From Methanoculleus caldifontis (GTDB lineage Archaea; Halobacteriota; Methanomicrobia; Methanomicrobiales; Methanoculleaceae): DNA of 64,000 nt. The notes beneath the pieces were generated by a model. It saw nothing but the letters and a program-made list of their open reading frames with translations, did no database searches and was not told the origin of the DNA. Both the position numbers and the translations under genes were made by a program. The stretch spans positions 1,178,001-1,242,000 of the forward strand of contig NZ_WBKO01000001.1 in the NCBI RefSeq assembly GCF_032842345.1. The letters run 5' to 3'. Shown here piece after piece: positions 1 to 8,018 of this stretch (positions within the stretch are counted from its first letter, which is position 1; every line of letters begins with the position of its first letter).

Positions 1-377
1 AGCGCCTCCAGAAGGCGGCGGCATCGGGGATCGCGGCGAAGAGTGCCGATGCGAACGTTATCATCGATACCCACAGCAGCGTCAAGACTCCGACGGGGTT
101 CCTCGCGGGGCTGCCCGAATGGGTCCTCCGCGAACTGATGCCCGACATCGTCGTGCTGGTGGAGACCGACGCGGACCAGATCCTGATGCGCCGGCTCGGC
201 GACGATTCGAGAGTCCGCGACATGGAAGGCGCCCGGGCGATCGCCGAGCACCAGGAGTTCAACCGCGCGATTGCCGCGGCGTATGCCATGTACACCGGCT
301 GCACCATCAAGATCGTCCGAAACGAGAACTTCCTGCTTGAGAAGGGCATCGAAGATCTCGTGAGCGTATTGAGGTAA
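1..377 (+). CDS. adkA: Archaeal adenylate kinase AdkA, C-terminal part (5' truncated by window edge)
   Basis: The open frame enters the window at base 3 and ends at 377, leaving about 124 residues of a protein usually near 190. The visible part has a Thr-His-Ser segment, a PDIVVLVETD strand and the RRLGDDSRVRD region typical of the archaeal AMP + ATP to 2 ADP kinase. The Walker A loop must lie upstream of the window. The DUF106 gene follows after 6 bases and then cmk, matching the usual secY-adkA-DUF106-cmk ribosomal-superoperon order in archaea. Family assignment is by recognition; the truncation is only a window artefact. Confidence 0.9.
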   Translation, partial: RLQKAAASGIAAKSADANVIIDTHSSVKTPTGFLAGLPEWVLRELMPDIVVLVETDADQILMRRLGDDSRVRDMEGARAIAEHQEFNRAIAAAYAMYTGCTIKIVRNENFLLEKGIEDLVSVLR

Positions 378-383
378 CCCTGC

Positions 384-1004
384 ATGGTTGACCTGAAGAA
401 GCACGGCCCGACGATCGCCCTTGTCTTCACGATGCTCGTGATGCTCTCATACAGCGTCGAAGCGATCCGGGTGACGGTCGGCCACGGGATGGACGTAGTG
501 CTCGGTCCCTTCATAGATACGTTCGGAGTGCCGTTTTTCGTCATGATCCTGATCCTCTCGAGCGTTACGGGCCTGTATTCGTCGCTGGTCCAGAAGTATA
601 CCATCGACTACGAGAAGATGCAGGATACCCAGGCGAAGATGCGGGAGTTCCAGAAGGAGTTCCGGGAAGCCCAGCTCTCCGGGGATGAGAAACGGATCAA
701 GAAACTCCAGGGGAAGCAGGAACGGATGATGCAGGACCAGCTTGACATCTCCAAACAACAGTTCACCCCGATGGCGATCATCCTGGTGCTGTCCGTACCG
801 ATCTTCTTCTGGCTCCTCCTGCGGCTCCCGCCGCTCGGGGCGGAGATCGCGATCACGACCGGTATCGTGATGCCCTTCATCGGGGTTATCGGCCTCACCG
901 ACTTTGCGATCTGGATCGTCCCGGCCTGGATCCTCTGGTACATGCTCTGCTCGCTGACGATCAGCCAGGTGATCCGGAAATCCCTCAACATCGGAGGGAT
1001 CTGA
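384..1004 (+). CDS. DUF106 / EMC3-TMCO1 (YidC-like) membrane protein
   Basis: 206-residue integral membrane protein. Hydrophobic segments are seen near residues 9-26, 45-66, 127-148 and in the C-terminal 50 residues. A strongly charged, coiled-coil-like hairpin rich in Glu, Lys and Gln lies around residues 70-115. This layout is that of archaeal DUF106 proteins, members of the Oxa1/YidC/EMC3 superfamily thought to help insert membrane proteins at the ribosome or translocon. It starts 6 bases after adkA and overlaps cmk by 1 base, so co-expression is likely. The insertase role is from family knowledge. Confidence 0.85.
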   Translation: MVDLKKHGPTIALVFTMLVMLSYSVEAIRVTVGHGMDVVLGPFIDTFGVPFFVMILILSSVTGLYSSLVQKYTIDYEKMQDTQAKMREFQKEFREAQLSGDEKRIKKLQGKQERMMQDQLDISKQQFTPMAIILVLSVPIFFWLLLRLPPLGAEIAITTGIVMPFIGVIGLTDFAIWIVPAWILWYMLCSLTISQVIRKSLNIGGI

Positions 1005-1546
1005 TGCGGATCACCATCAGCGGCCCGCCGGGGAGCGGCACCACGTCTCTTGCCCGGCACCTGACCACCCGGTATGGGCTCGACCTCATCTCCGCAGGAG
1101 AGGTCTTCCGCCAGCTCGCCCGGGAGCACGGTATGGACCTCGCCGAGTTCGGCAGGTTCGCAGAGAGCGACCCTTCGGTCGATCGGATGATCGATGCCCG
1201 GCAGAAGGAGATCGGCGAGCGTTCGGAGAACATTATCGTCGAGGGCAGGCTGTCGGGCCGGATGGTCGAGAACGCCGATCTCCGGATCTGGCTCACCGCG
1301 TCGATCGCGTGCCGGGCAAAGCGGATCGCCGGCCGCGACGAGATGGACGAGGAGGGCGCCCTGGTCTACACCGAGAACCGGCAGCGCTCGGAAGCCACCC
1401 GCTACCTGAACTACTACGGGATCGAGATCGGCGACCTCTCGCACTACGACCTCGTCCTCTCCTCAGAGACCTTCGGCGTGGACGCTCTCGCCACGATCGT
1501 CGATACCGCGATTGCATGCCTCAAACGGCAGAAGGAGAGCCTTTAA
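1004..1546 (+). CDS. cmk: Cytidylate kinase
   Basis: 180 residues. Residues 7-14 form the P-loop GPPGSGTT, the variant usual in archaeal CMP kinases, followed by an ISAGEVFR segment and an IVEGRLSG strand. It phosphorylates CMP/dCMP with ATP in pyrimidine nucleotide salvage. The ATG overlaps the last base of the DUF106 stop, indicating translational coupling. The L34e gene often found between DUF106 and cmk is absent here. The 3' end overlaps the convergent atpD gene by 4 bases. Confidence 0.92.
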   Translation: MRITISGPPGSGTTSLARHLTTRYGLDLISAGEVFRQLAREHGMDLAEFGRFAESDPSVDRMIDARQKEIGERSENIIVEGRLSGRMVENADLRIWLTASIACRAKRIAGRDEMDEEGALVYTENRQRSEATRYLNYYGIEIGDLSHYDLVLSSETFGVDALATIVDTAIACLKRQKESL

Positions 1547-2187
1547 CGGCTCCCCGGCCTCATCGCTTTTAATTTTTTGATGCGCCGGAGCCGCACCAGT
1601 TCCTGTCGCTCCATCTCGTCTCGCCGGTCCTCGATGAGCCGGCGCAGGTCCTTCAGTTCCGGAATGACCTTGAGTTCCAGCGCGTTCACTCTCCGCCGGG
1701 TCCGCTCGATATCGTTGAGCAGGTGCTTGATCCCGCCTTCGAGTTCGGCGGTTTTGATGATCTCGGAGAGGAGATCCTCATAGGCATCGGCGGCATCGTC
1801 GATGACCGAAGAGGTCCCGACGACGCTGTAGCCCCGCTGGTCGAGCGTCTTCTTCACCATGGACGGCTTCAGGTCCGGCAGCTGCACCCCGAAGGCGTTC
1901 CGGTATCCTGCCGTGTAGGTCGGGACGGTCTCCACCGAGAGCGCTGCAAGGAGCACCCCGGTCGCTCCCTCCATCATGGCGGCGACGGCAGCCATCTCCC
2001 GGGCTCCGGCATACTTCTCCTCGAGTTCCCTCCGCTGCACGGCGACCTGCCCGGTGAGCCGGATGAGTTCGAGCATCATCCCGTCGAGCCTCATCGCGAG
2101 AAGGCGGTGTATCCGCTCTGCAAGTGCCAACCGCTGCCTGACGACCAGGAGGCCGGACCGGGTGGGTTTGATGCTCTCGACCGACAT
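1543..2187 (-). CDS. atpD: A-type ATP synthase subunit D homolog
   Basis: 214 residues from the ATG at 2187, chosen because the N-terminus MSVESIKPTRSGLL matches the conserved start of archaeal/vacuolar subunit D (VxPTRSxLL); the frame is open further upstream but that part overlaps the C-subunit gene. Long heptad-rich helices at both ends fit the central rotor stalk, which forms a coiled coil inside the A3B3 head. It lies 10 bases downstream of a subunit C gene on the same strand. The other subunits (H, I, K, E, F, A, B) are not in the window, so whether this pair belongs to the main enzyme or is an extra set is open. Confidence 0.85.
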   Translation of the reverse strand: MSVESIKPTRSGLLVVRQRLALAERIHRLLAMRLDGMMLELIRLTGQVAVQRRELEEKYAGAREMAAVAAMMEGATGVLLAALSVETVPTYTAGYRNAFGVQLPDLKPSMVKKTLDQRGYSVVGTSSVIDDAADAYEDLLSEIIKTAELEGGIKHLLNDIERTRRRVNALELKVIPELKDLRRLIEDRRDEMERQELVRLRRIKKLKAMRPGSR

Positions 2188-2197
2188 ATCGCTCGAC

Positions 2198-3337
2198 CTA
2201 CAGGACGATGTACTGCCAGATCCGTTCGGATGGCAGACCGAATGCTTTTCCCCGTGCGATTGCCCGCAGGTTGAAGACCTCGTACTTCTTCCGCTCCAGG
2301 TACGTAAGGACCGGCAGGACCGAGAACGGGTGGCGCCGGGACTGGGCCTCCATCTGGTGGAGCCTGATACGGGTGACCGCCACCTCGATCTCGTGAACCG
2401 GCCGCCGGTGCTGGTGCCATCGCTGCCAGACCAGCTCTGCGGCGTCCTCACCGGAGAAGCCCGGGTCCTGCCGGAGGTCGCGGACCGCACGGGCGAGGAC
2501 CGGGACGATATCGGTCTTTAAGAACGTGCTGATGAACTCCCCCTCCGTCTCGATGCCGTAGAGCCTCCGGAAGAGGGTGATGGGGATGTAGCCGCCCGGG
2601 ATCATGGTCCGGTCGACGACCGTGATGTCGCAGGCCTCCTCTGCGCAGTGGAGCCGGATGAGGTTCTTCATGTTGGTGCTATCGATCTCGAACCGGAGGT
2701 AAGCGTTCAGCTCCTGGCACCCGCTGCACCCGGATCTTGTGGGACCGAGCAGTTTTGCATAATACTGGCGGTAGAGTTCGGTCTCTATCCGGGCAAAGAC
2801 TCCCTTCTCCCCGCAGACCCGGTAGTACTCCGCAAGGGTCGGGTAAAACCGCCAGCCCTGGAGGGCCTCGAGAACGTCTTCGCAGGTCGAGAGGCCCAGC
2901 AGGCGGTCGAGGAGCGTGCCGTCGACCTCACCCGCGGGTATGAGGAGGTCGCGGACCTGTTGCCGCGGGATGTCGTGAACCGTGCTCCGCAGGACCGCCA
3001 TGACGTTTGCGATGTCCCACCGGGCGAGGTACTCCGCGGTCAGGAGGTGCAGGTCTCCCGGCGCGATCGCGAGGGCGTGCGAGAACGACCGCGCCAGACT
3101 CCGGTTCACCGCCTCCTCGATGAGCTGGGCACCCGTGAAGTCGTGCGCGAGGTCTGCGATCTCCTGCGCGTACTCCTCTCGCCGGGCGAGGTGGTTGACG
3201 ATGCCGGGTATGCTCAGCTGCATGAGCCGCAGGTACTCTTCACGGGGAAGGAGAGCGGTCTTCCGGACCCGGAACCGGGTGCAGGCATAGATGCAGGAGG
3301 GGGAGGTCACGCCGGGCAGCGCCATGCAGACTTCCAT
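2198..3337 (-). CDS. atpC: A-type ATP synthase subunit C homolog
   Basis: About 379 residues from the ATG at 3337 (G-rich Shine-Dalgarno about 9 bases upstream); an in-frame ATG at 3325 would give 375. The pattern Tyr-Ala-x-x-Arg-x-Arg near the start, LIEEAVNRSLAR and the AEYLARWDIANV segment match the V-ATPase subunit d / A-ATPase subunit C family, the funnel that couples the central stalk to the membrane rotor. A Cys-x-x-Cys pair (SGCSGC) mid-protein and CYAC-like cysteines near the start are not usual in this subunit. It is paired only with atpD, and HDAC-like gene 3447-4439 diverges from it. Confidence 0.82.
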   Translation of the reverse strand: MEVCMALPGVTSPSCIYACTRFRVRKTALLPREEYLRLMQLSIPGIVNHLARREEYAQEIADLAHDFTGAQLIEEAVNRSLARSFSHALAIAPGDLHLLTAEYLARWDIANVMAVLRSTVHDIPRQQVRDLLIPAGEVDGTLLDRLLGLSTCEDVLEALQGWRFYPTLAEYYRVCGEKGVFARIETELYRQYYAKLLGPTRSGCSGCQELNAYLRFEIDSTNMKNLIRLHCAEEACDITVVDRTMIPGGYIPITLFRRLYGIETEGEFISTFLKTDIVPVLARAVRDLRQDPGFSGEDAAELVWQRWHQHRRPVHEIEVAVTRIRLHQMEAQSRRHPFSVLPVLTYLERKKYEVFNLRAIARGKAFGLPSERIWQYIVL

Positions 3338-3446
3338 GAGCATCTTCCCCCATAAATGCATGGACGCGGCGACCCTGTATGGGACGGGGTTGCCGCTCCG
3401 GAACAAAGTTCATATCCGGGTGCCGACAACCCACCCCCCGATCGCG

Positions 3447-4439
3447 ATGTCGTACTCGATCGTGACGGGGGATCTCTTCGCCGGCCACGACGCTCCCGGC
3501 CACCCTGAGTCCCAGGCCCGCCTCGATGCGGCCCTTGCCGGGGTGCCGGCCGGTGCCCGCCGCATGGCCCCGGAGCAGGCGACGCCCACCGACCTCGCAC
3601 GGGTGCATACGCACCGGCATATCGAGAGTATCCGTTCGCTCTGCAGGGAGTGCCCCCCGGGCCGGGTCCGGTACCTCGACCCGGACACCTACGTCACCCG
3701 GCAGTCGTTCGACGCTGCCCTCTACGCCGCGGGGGGCGCGATCCTGGCGGTGGAACGGGCGCTCGAGGGCGAGCACTCGTTCGCGCTGGTCCGCCCGCCG
3801 GGGCACCATGCCGAGCCCGACCGGGCGATGGGCTTCTGCCTCTTCAACAATGCGGCCGTCGCGGCGGCGAGAGCGCTTCGTGAGGTCGACCGGGTGGCGA
3901 TCCTCGACTGGGACCTCCACCACGGCAACGGGACAGAGAAGGCGTTCTACACCTCGGACCGGGTGCTCTACTGCTCGGTCCACGAGGCGGGGCTCTTCCC
4001 CCGGACCGGGCGGCCGGACGAGCGGGGTGCCGGACCCGGCACGGGGTATACCATCAACGCCCCGCTCGAAGCGGGCTCGACCGGTGCCGACTACGCCCTG
4101 ATCTTCTCGGAGGTCTTCATCCCGGCGCTCCGGCGGTTTGAGCCGGACCTCGTGGTGGTCTCGGCCGGCCAGGACGCGCTCTTCGACGACCCGCTCGGCT
4201 TGATCCTCCTCCACCCGGAAGACTTCGGGGTCCTGACCGGGATGCTCGCGGATGCAGGCAGAGCATCTCTCGCCCTCGTCCTCGAGGGAGGCTACGGGCG
4301 GTCGCACGCGGAGGCCGTTGCGGCCATATGCGCGGCTCTCGGCGGCGCGCGCTTCATGCCCGGAGGCAGCAGACCAAAAGAGAGCGCCAGGCTGCTCGTC
4401 GAGGCGTATGCCGGCGCGGGGCTGACCGTTTCTGCCTGA
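3447..4439 (+). CDS. Histone deacetylase / acetylpolyamine amidohydrolase family protein
   Basis: 330 residues from ATG 3447. Zinc hydrolase hallmarks are present: RPPGHHA with the catalytic His pair, GFCLFNNAA, the metal-binding DWDLHHGNGT, SAGQDA with the second metal Asp, and LEGGY near the end. Length and motif order match class II HDAC / acetoin-utilization / acetylpolyamine amidohydrolase proteins. The substrate could be acetyl-lysine on chromatin proteins, an acetylpolyamine or a small amide; the sequence does not decide. It is divergent from atpC and separate from the ECF operon downstream. Confidence 0.9.
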   Translation: MSYSIVTGDLFAGHDAPGHPESQARLDAALAGVPAGARRMAPEQATPTDLARVHTHRHIESIRSLCRECPPGRVRYLDPDTYVTRQSFDAALYAAGGAILAVERALEGEHSFALVRPPGHHAEPDRAMGFCLFNNAAVAAARALREVDRVAILDWDLHHGNGTEKAFYTSDRVLYCSVHEAGLFPRTGRPDERGAGPGTGYTINAPLEAGSTGADYALIFSEVFIPALRRFEPDLVVVSAGQDALFDDPLGLILLHPEDFGVLTGMLADAGRASLALVLEGGYGRSHAEAVAAICAALGGARFMPGGSRPKESARLLVEAYAGAGLTVSA

Positions 4440-4511
4440 GGGGATCGGGTTCGTCGTCTCATGGAGGGACCGGGAAGTTTCACGACGGCGGCGGCGACCT
4501 CTCTCCCGTGA

Positions 4512-4547
4512 GTATCTATATATACAAATATGTACTATTTTGTACAA
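4512..4547 (+). promoter_or_regulatory. TATA box with overlapping TGTAC...GTACA operator-like palindrome
   Basis: An AT-rich TATA candidate (tatctatatata, about 4513-4524) is followed by TGTAC (4531-4535), a 6-base spacer and GTACA (4542-4546); the second half lies within the perfect palindrome TTGTACAA (4540-4547). The palindrome sits where transcription would start, a repressor position. TGTACA is the reported consensus of the TRP box bound by the methanogen tryptophan repressor TrpY. The next gene is the ECF S-component about 157 bases downstream. Promoter function is inferred. Confidence 0.45.
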
Positions 4548-4703
4548 CGATGTTTGTGATCTCGTTCGGGCTCTCCGCCCGACTCATCACCTCCGGGGGA
4601 CCCGCCCGCCCCCTCTCGCAGCCACGTTGGCGTCTGTGCCGACCGTCATAGTCCCCGGATCCGAACCGTTTGTCGAACACAATACCATACATAAAACGAT
4701 ACC

Positions 4704-5267
4704 ATGAAATCGAGAGATATTGCAATCGTCGGCATACTCCTTGCCGTAGGGGCCATCATCAGGTACATGTCACTCCTGATCCCCGGCCCGATCGTATCGA
4801 ACCTCGTGATCGCCTTCTATAGCCTCGCCATCATCCTGGTCGTGCCCACGTTCCGCGAAGCGATCGGGATCGGCGTTGTGGCGGGCATCATCTGTGCTCT
4901 CCTCAGCCACTCGATCTTCCCGCCCGCAAACCTCATCAGCGAGCCCATCGGGGCGGTCGTCGCCCTCGCGGTCTACCTGGTGATCAGGGAGCGCTTCGCG
5001 CTTGCCCCGGCGGTGACGGTGCTCGTTGCCACCCTCGCGAGCGGGTTCTCCTTCATCCTCATCGCACTCCTCGCGGTGGCCCCGACAGTCCTCGACAAGT
5101 TCGGGACCCTCGAGGCGTTCCTCGCGGTGACCGTGCCGATCGTCCTGATCACGGCGGCGGTCAACGCGGTCGTCGGGCAGGTGCTCATGGTGCCGGCATC
5201 AAGGGCGCTGATGCGGGGCACGCGGCAGGCAGCTCCGCGGGGTGCGGGGAAGGTTGATGAATCTTAA
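4704..5267 (+). CDS. ECF transporter S-component (substrate-binding membrane protein), TrpP-like
   Basis: 187 residues with about six hydrophobic segments and an N-terminal cytoplasmic Lys/Arg patch, the size and topology of ECF S-components. The Gly-rich stretch around residues 50-75 followed by a Pro-x-x-x-Leu-Ile-x-x-Pro segment resembles the TrpP (tryptophan) family as I remember it, but I could not align it. It is the first gene of an S-A-T operon, overlapping the ATPase gene by 11 bases, so a dedicated group I ECF transporter is likely. A TRP-box-like palindrome upstream favours tryptophan or an aromatic substrate; biotin, cobalt or another vitamin cannot be excluded. Confidence 0.7.
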   Translation: MKSRDIAIVGILLAVGAIIRYMSLLIPGPIVSNLVIAFYSLAIILVVPTFREAIGIGVVAGIICALLSHSIFPPANLISEPIGAVVALAVYLVIRERFALAPAVTVLVATLASGFSFILIALLAVAPTVLDKFGTLEAFLAVTVPIVLITAAVNAVVGQVLMVPASRALMRGTRQAAPRGAGKVDES

Positions 5268-6792
5268 GACCGGCGGGGAGAGCGTCCTCTCCCTTCGAGG
5301 CGTCTCCTACACCTACCCCGGTTCCGACTCTCCGGCCTTCGAAGGGGTTAGCCTCGACCTCCGGAGAGGAGAGATCGTCTTCGTCACCGGCCCTACCGGG
5401 GCGGGGAAGACGACCCTCTGCCTTGCCGCGTCCGGCATCCTCCACCACGAGTACGGCGGCACGCTCGAGGGCGCGATCACGATTCTCGGGAAAGACGTCC
5501 GGGATTACCAGAGCATGGCCGGGATCGGGAAGCACGTCGGGGTGGTCTTCGACGACGCCGACGCCCAGCTCATCTTCTCCACCGTCGAGGAGGAGGTGGC
5601 CTCGGGGCTTGAGAATCTCGGAATTCCCCGGGCGGAGATGCAGCAGAGGCTCCGCCACGTGATGGAGTCGACCGGGATCGCCGACCTTGCACAGAGGGCG
5701 CCGCACACCCTCTCCGGGGGCCAGAAACAGCGTGTCGCCATCGCGGCAACCCTTGCCCTGGGCACAGAGATCCTGATCCTCGACGAGCCGACCGCCGAAC
5801 TGGACACGGATGCGACCGACGCGATCTCCGCCCTCCTGCGGCGGCTCGCGGACGAGGGCACGGCCGTGCTCATCGTCGAGCAGAAGTTCGATATGCTTGC
5901 CGCCATCGCGGACCGGATGGTCCTGATCGAGGACGGCAGGATCGTGCAGGAAGGCTCGCCCGACGAGGTGATGGGGAGCGGCTCCGTGCAGTCCCCGTCA
6001 GGCGCCGCCCGGAGGCACCCCGCCCCGGCAGCGGCCCTTCCGGAAGGAGGGGCACCGCCCATCATCTCCATCCGGGGGCTCGTTCACCGCTACGACGGGG
6101 TGACGGCTCTCGCCGGTCTCGACCTTGAGATCGTCCCCGCCGAGATCGTGGCCGTGGTCGGGGAGAACGGGTCCGGGAAGACGACGCTCATCAAACACTT
6201 CAACGGGCTGCTCCGGCCCACCGAAGGCAGCGTCACCGTCGACGGGCTCGATGCGGCGACGGTCCCGATCGCGGAACTCGCGCGCCACGTGGGCCTGGTC
6301 TTCCAGAACCCGGACACCATGCTCTTCGCCGAGACCGTGGAGGAAGAGGTGGCGTTCGGCCTCAGGAACATCGACCCGGAGAGCACGGGGGAGCCGATCG
6401 AGGCAGCCCTTCGCGAGGTCGGCCTCATCCACCGGAAGGCCGTCTACCCGCGGTCGCTCTCACGGGGCGAACGGCAACGCCTGGCCATCGCCTGCGTCAT
6501 CGCGATGAAGCCGGGGGTGATCGTCCTTGACGAGCCCACGACGGGACTCGACGCCCGCGAGGCGGCACGGGTCATGGAGACCCTCGGCCGCCTGCGCCGG
6601 GAAGGCCACACCATCGTCATGGTGACGCACGACATGCGTCTTGGAGAGGAATACGCCGACCGCATCGTCAGGATGGAGCAGGGAAGCATCGTCGGCGACG
6701 AGAGAATATCCGAGGAGGAACCATGCCCGAAATTATGCAGTACGTCATCAGGGAGAGCGCCTTTCACCGCCTCCACCCGATCACCAAACTGA
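5257..6792 (+). CDS. ECF transporter ATPase, fused A-A' double ABC domain
   Basis: 511 residues from ATG 5257 (preceded by GGGGAAGG; a GTG at 5242 is less likely). Two ABC ATPase domains occur in one chain. The first has Walker A GPTGAGKT (about 45-52), LSGGQKQR (about 153) and ILILDEP; the second has GENGSGKT (about 302), a divergent signature SRGERQR (about 401) and VIVLDEP with a following VTHD. The domains are joined by a Pro/Ala-rich linker around 245-270. The chain energises uptake with the S and T components. The last 23 codons overlap ecfT by 70 bases, so the C-terminal tail is probably not conserved. Confidence 0.9.
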   Translation: MNLKTGGESVLSLRGVSYTYPGSDSPAFEGVSLDLRRGEIVFVTGPTGAGKTTLCLAASGILHHEYGGTLEGAITILGKDVRDYQSMAGIGKHVGVVFDDADAQLIFSTVEEEVASGLENLGIPRAEMQQRLRHVMESTGIADLAQRAPHTLSGGQKQRVAIAATLALGTEILILDEPTAELDTDATDAISALLRRLADEGTAVLIVEQKFDMLAAIADRMVLIEDGRIVQEGSPDEVMGSGSVQSPSGAARRHPAPAAALPEGGAPPIISIRGLVHRYDGVTALAGLDLEIVPAEIVAVVGENGSGKTTLIKHFNGLLRPTEGSVTVDGLDAATVPIAELARHVGLVFQNPDTMLFAETVEEEVAFGLRNIDPESTGEPIEAALREVGLIHRKAVYPRSLSRGERQRLAIACVIAMKPGVIVLDEPTTGLDAREAARVMETLGRLRREGHTIVMVTHDMRLGEEYADRIVRMEQGSIVGDERISEEEPCPKLCSTSSGRAPFTASTRSPN

Positions 6793-7508
6793 TCTTTGCC
6801 GTCGTCGTCGTGGCCCTTGCGGTGCTGACGAGCGATACCGCGATGCTCGCGGTCCTTGTCGGAGCGGTGGTGGCCGTAGCGGCGGCTGGGGGGCTCGTCC
6901 GCGATCTCCTCCGCCAGGTGCCCCTGCTCCTCTCGCTTGCGGCAAGCCTGCTCGCCCTCACCGTCCTCACCATCCAGAGCGGGGATATCGTCTTCTACCT
7001 GGTCCCGCTCTCGGTCCCGGTCGTCGGCGGGGCCTTCCCGGTCACGACGGGGGCGATCGACCTTGCGGCAGCGATGTCGCTCCGGTTCGCGGCGATGCTC
7101 TTTGCCTTCCAGCTCTTCGTGATCTCGACCCAGCCGCGCGACCTCGTCCACCTCATGGACCGCCTCCGGATGCCCGTCGATTATACGCTGATGCTCCTGA
7201 TTGCGCTCCGGTTCATCCCGAGCCTGCAGCTCGAAGGGAAACGGATCCACGAGGCGCAGCTCGCCCGCGCCTACAACCCGGGCAAGGGCCTCACGGGCAG
7301 GGTCCGCGGCCTCTTCCCGATCATCATCCCCCTGGTCTCGAACTCGCTCGGAAAAGCCACGGTCCTCGGCCTGACGATCGATCTCCGGGGATACCGCTCC
7401 GGCAGGCGGACGCCCATGCAGGACCGCGTCCTCGGCAGGGGCGATGTTGCCGGGATCTGCTGCATGGGCCTCGTGGTCGCAGGGTATTTGGCCGTGCTGC
7501 TCGTATAA
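6723..7508 (+). CDS. ECF transporter transmembrane T-component
   Basis: 261 residues with several long hydrophobic helices and the two Arg-containing coupling-helix motifs of EcfT: AQLARAYN (near residue 180) and LTIDLRGYR (near 220), which dock into the two ATPase domains. It starts inside the 3' end of the ATPase gene, giving strong translational coupling. Together with 4704-5267 and 5257-6792 it makes a complete ECF importer. Whether it serves other S-components elsewhere in the genome cannot be seen. Confidence 0.9.
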   Translation: MPEIMQYVIRESAFHRLHPITKLIFAVVVVALAVLTSDTAMLAVLVGAVVAVAAAGGLVRDLLRQVPLLLSLAASLLALTVLTIQSGDIVFYLVPLSVPVVGGAFPVTTGAIDLAAAMSLRFAAMLFAFQLFVISTQPRDLVHLMDRLRMPVDYTLMLLIALRFIPSLQLEGKRIHEAQLARAYNPGKGLTGRVRGLFPIIIPLVSNSLGKATVLGLTIDLRGYRSGRRTPMQDRVLGRGDVAGICCMGLVVAGYLAVLLV

Positions 7509-7515
7509 GCCTGGT

Positions 7516-7935
7516 ATGTGTGCGGACGGGCCCGGGGCCACCATCGTTCCATCTTCGTTCGAGTTCTATATCGGCGGGAGCGTCGGGCCGTCGCTCTACG
7601 TCAGGCTCGCGGACGGCCGTCTCCTTTATGAGCACGCGAGCGCCGGTGGCTACTCTGGCGTGGTGACGGAGGCGTCGCCGGCACCTGAGGAGTGGGCAAG
7701 GTTCATGGAGGCCGTCGATCGGCTCGCCGTCCTTACGTGGGAGGCGGAGTATGTCTCCGCGCACTCCTGCTGCGACGTCACCTACTGGTATCTCCGGATG
7801 GAGACGGGCGGGCGCGGCGTGGTCGCGCGGGGTGCAAACGCCTATCCGGGCTCTGCCGGTCCGGAAGTCTCATCGCAGTTCCGCGAGTTCCGCGCGGCGG
7901 TGGAACGGTTGATCGGACGCGGCTCCGGTTTCTAA
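7516..7935 (+). CDS. Hypothetical protein, 139 aa
   Basis: The frame from ATG 7516 starts 7 bases after the EcfT stop; the frame is open further upstream but only inside ecfT. The product is soluble, acidic and rich in aromatic residues, with a Cys-Cys pair in HSCCDVTYWYL and a Trp-rich middle. No signal peptide or membrane segment is evident. I do not recognise a family. Its position directly after ecfT suggests co-transcription, but there is no evidence for a transport role. Confidence 0.6.
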   Translation: MCADGPGATIVPSSFEFYIGGSVGPSLYVRLADGRLLYEHASAGGYSGVVTEASPAPEEWARFMEAVDRLAVLTWEAEYVSAHSCCDVTYWYLRMETGGRGVVARGANAYPGSAGPEVSSQFREFRAAVERLIGRGSGF

Positions 7936-8018
7936 ACTCCAGGAGACCGCGCGGATCGTCTGTCTGCCGCACCGCTTGAGTTAACCTGATACCCTCGGAT
8001 AACCAAGAGATCAGGCAT

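Noticed and set aside
5242-5256. GTG 5242 as the start of the ECF ATPase
   Set aside because: It lies within the GGGGAAGG ribosome-binding region of the ATG at 5257.
6723-6792. Frameshift at the end of the ECF ATPase gene
   Set aside because: Both frames are intact; a 70-base overlap with ecfT and a short non-conserved tail explain it.
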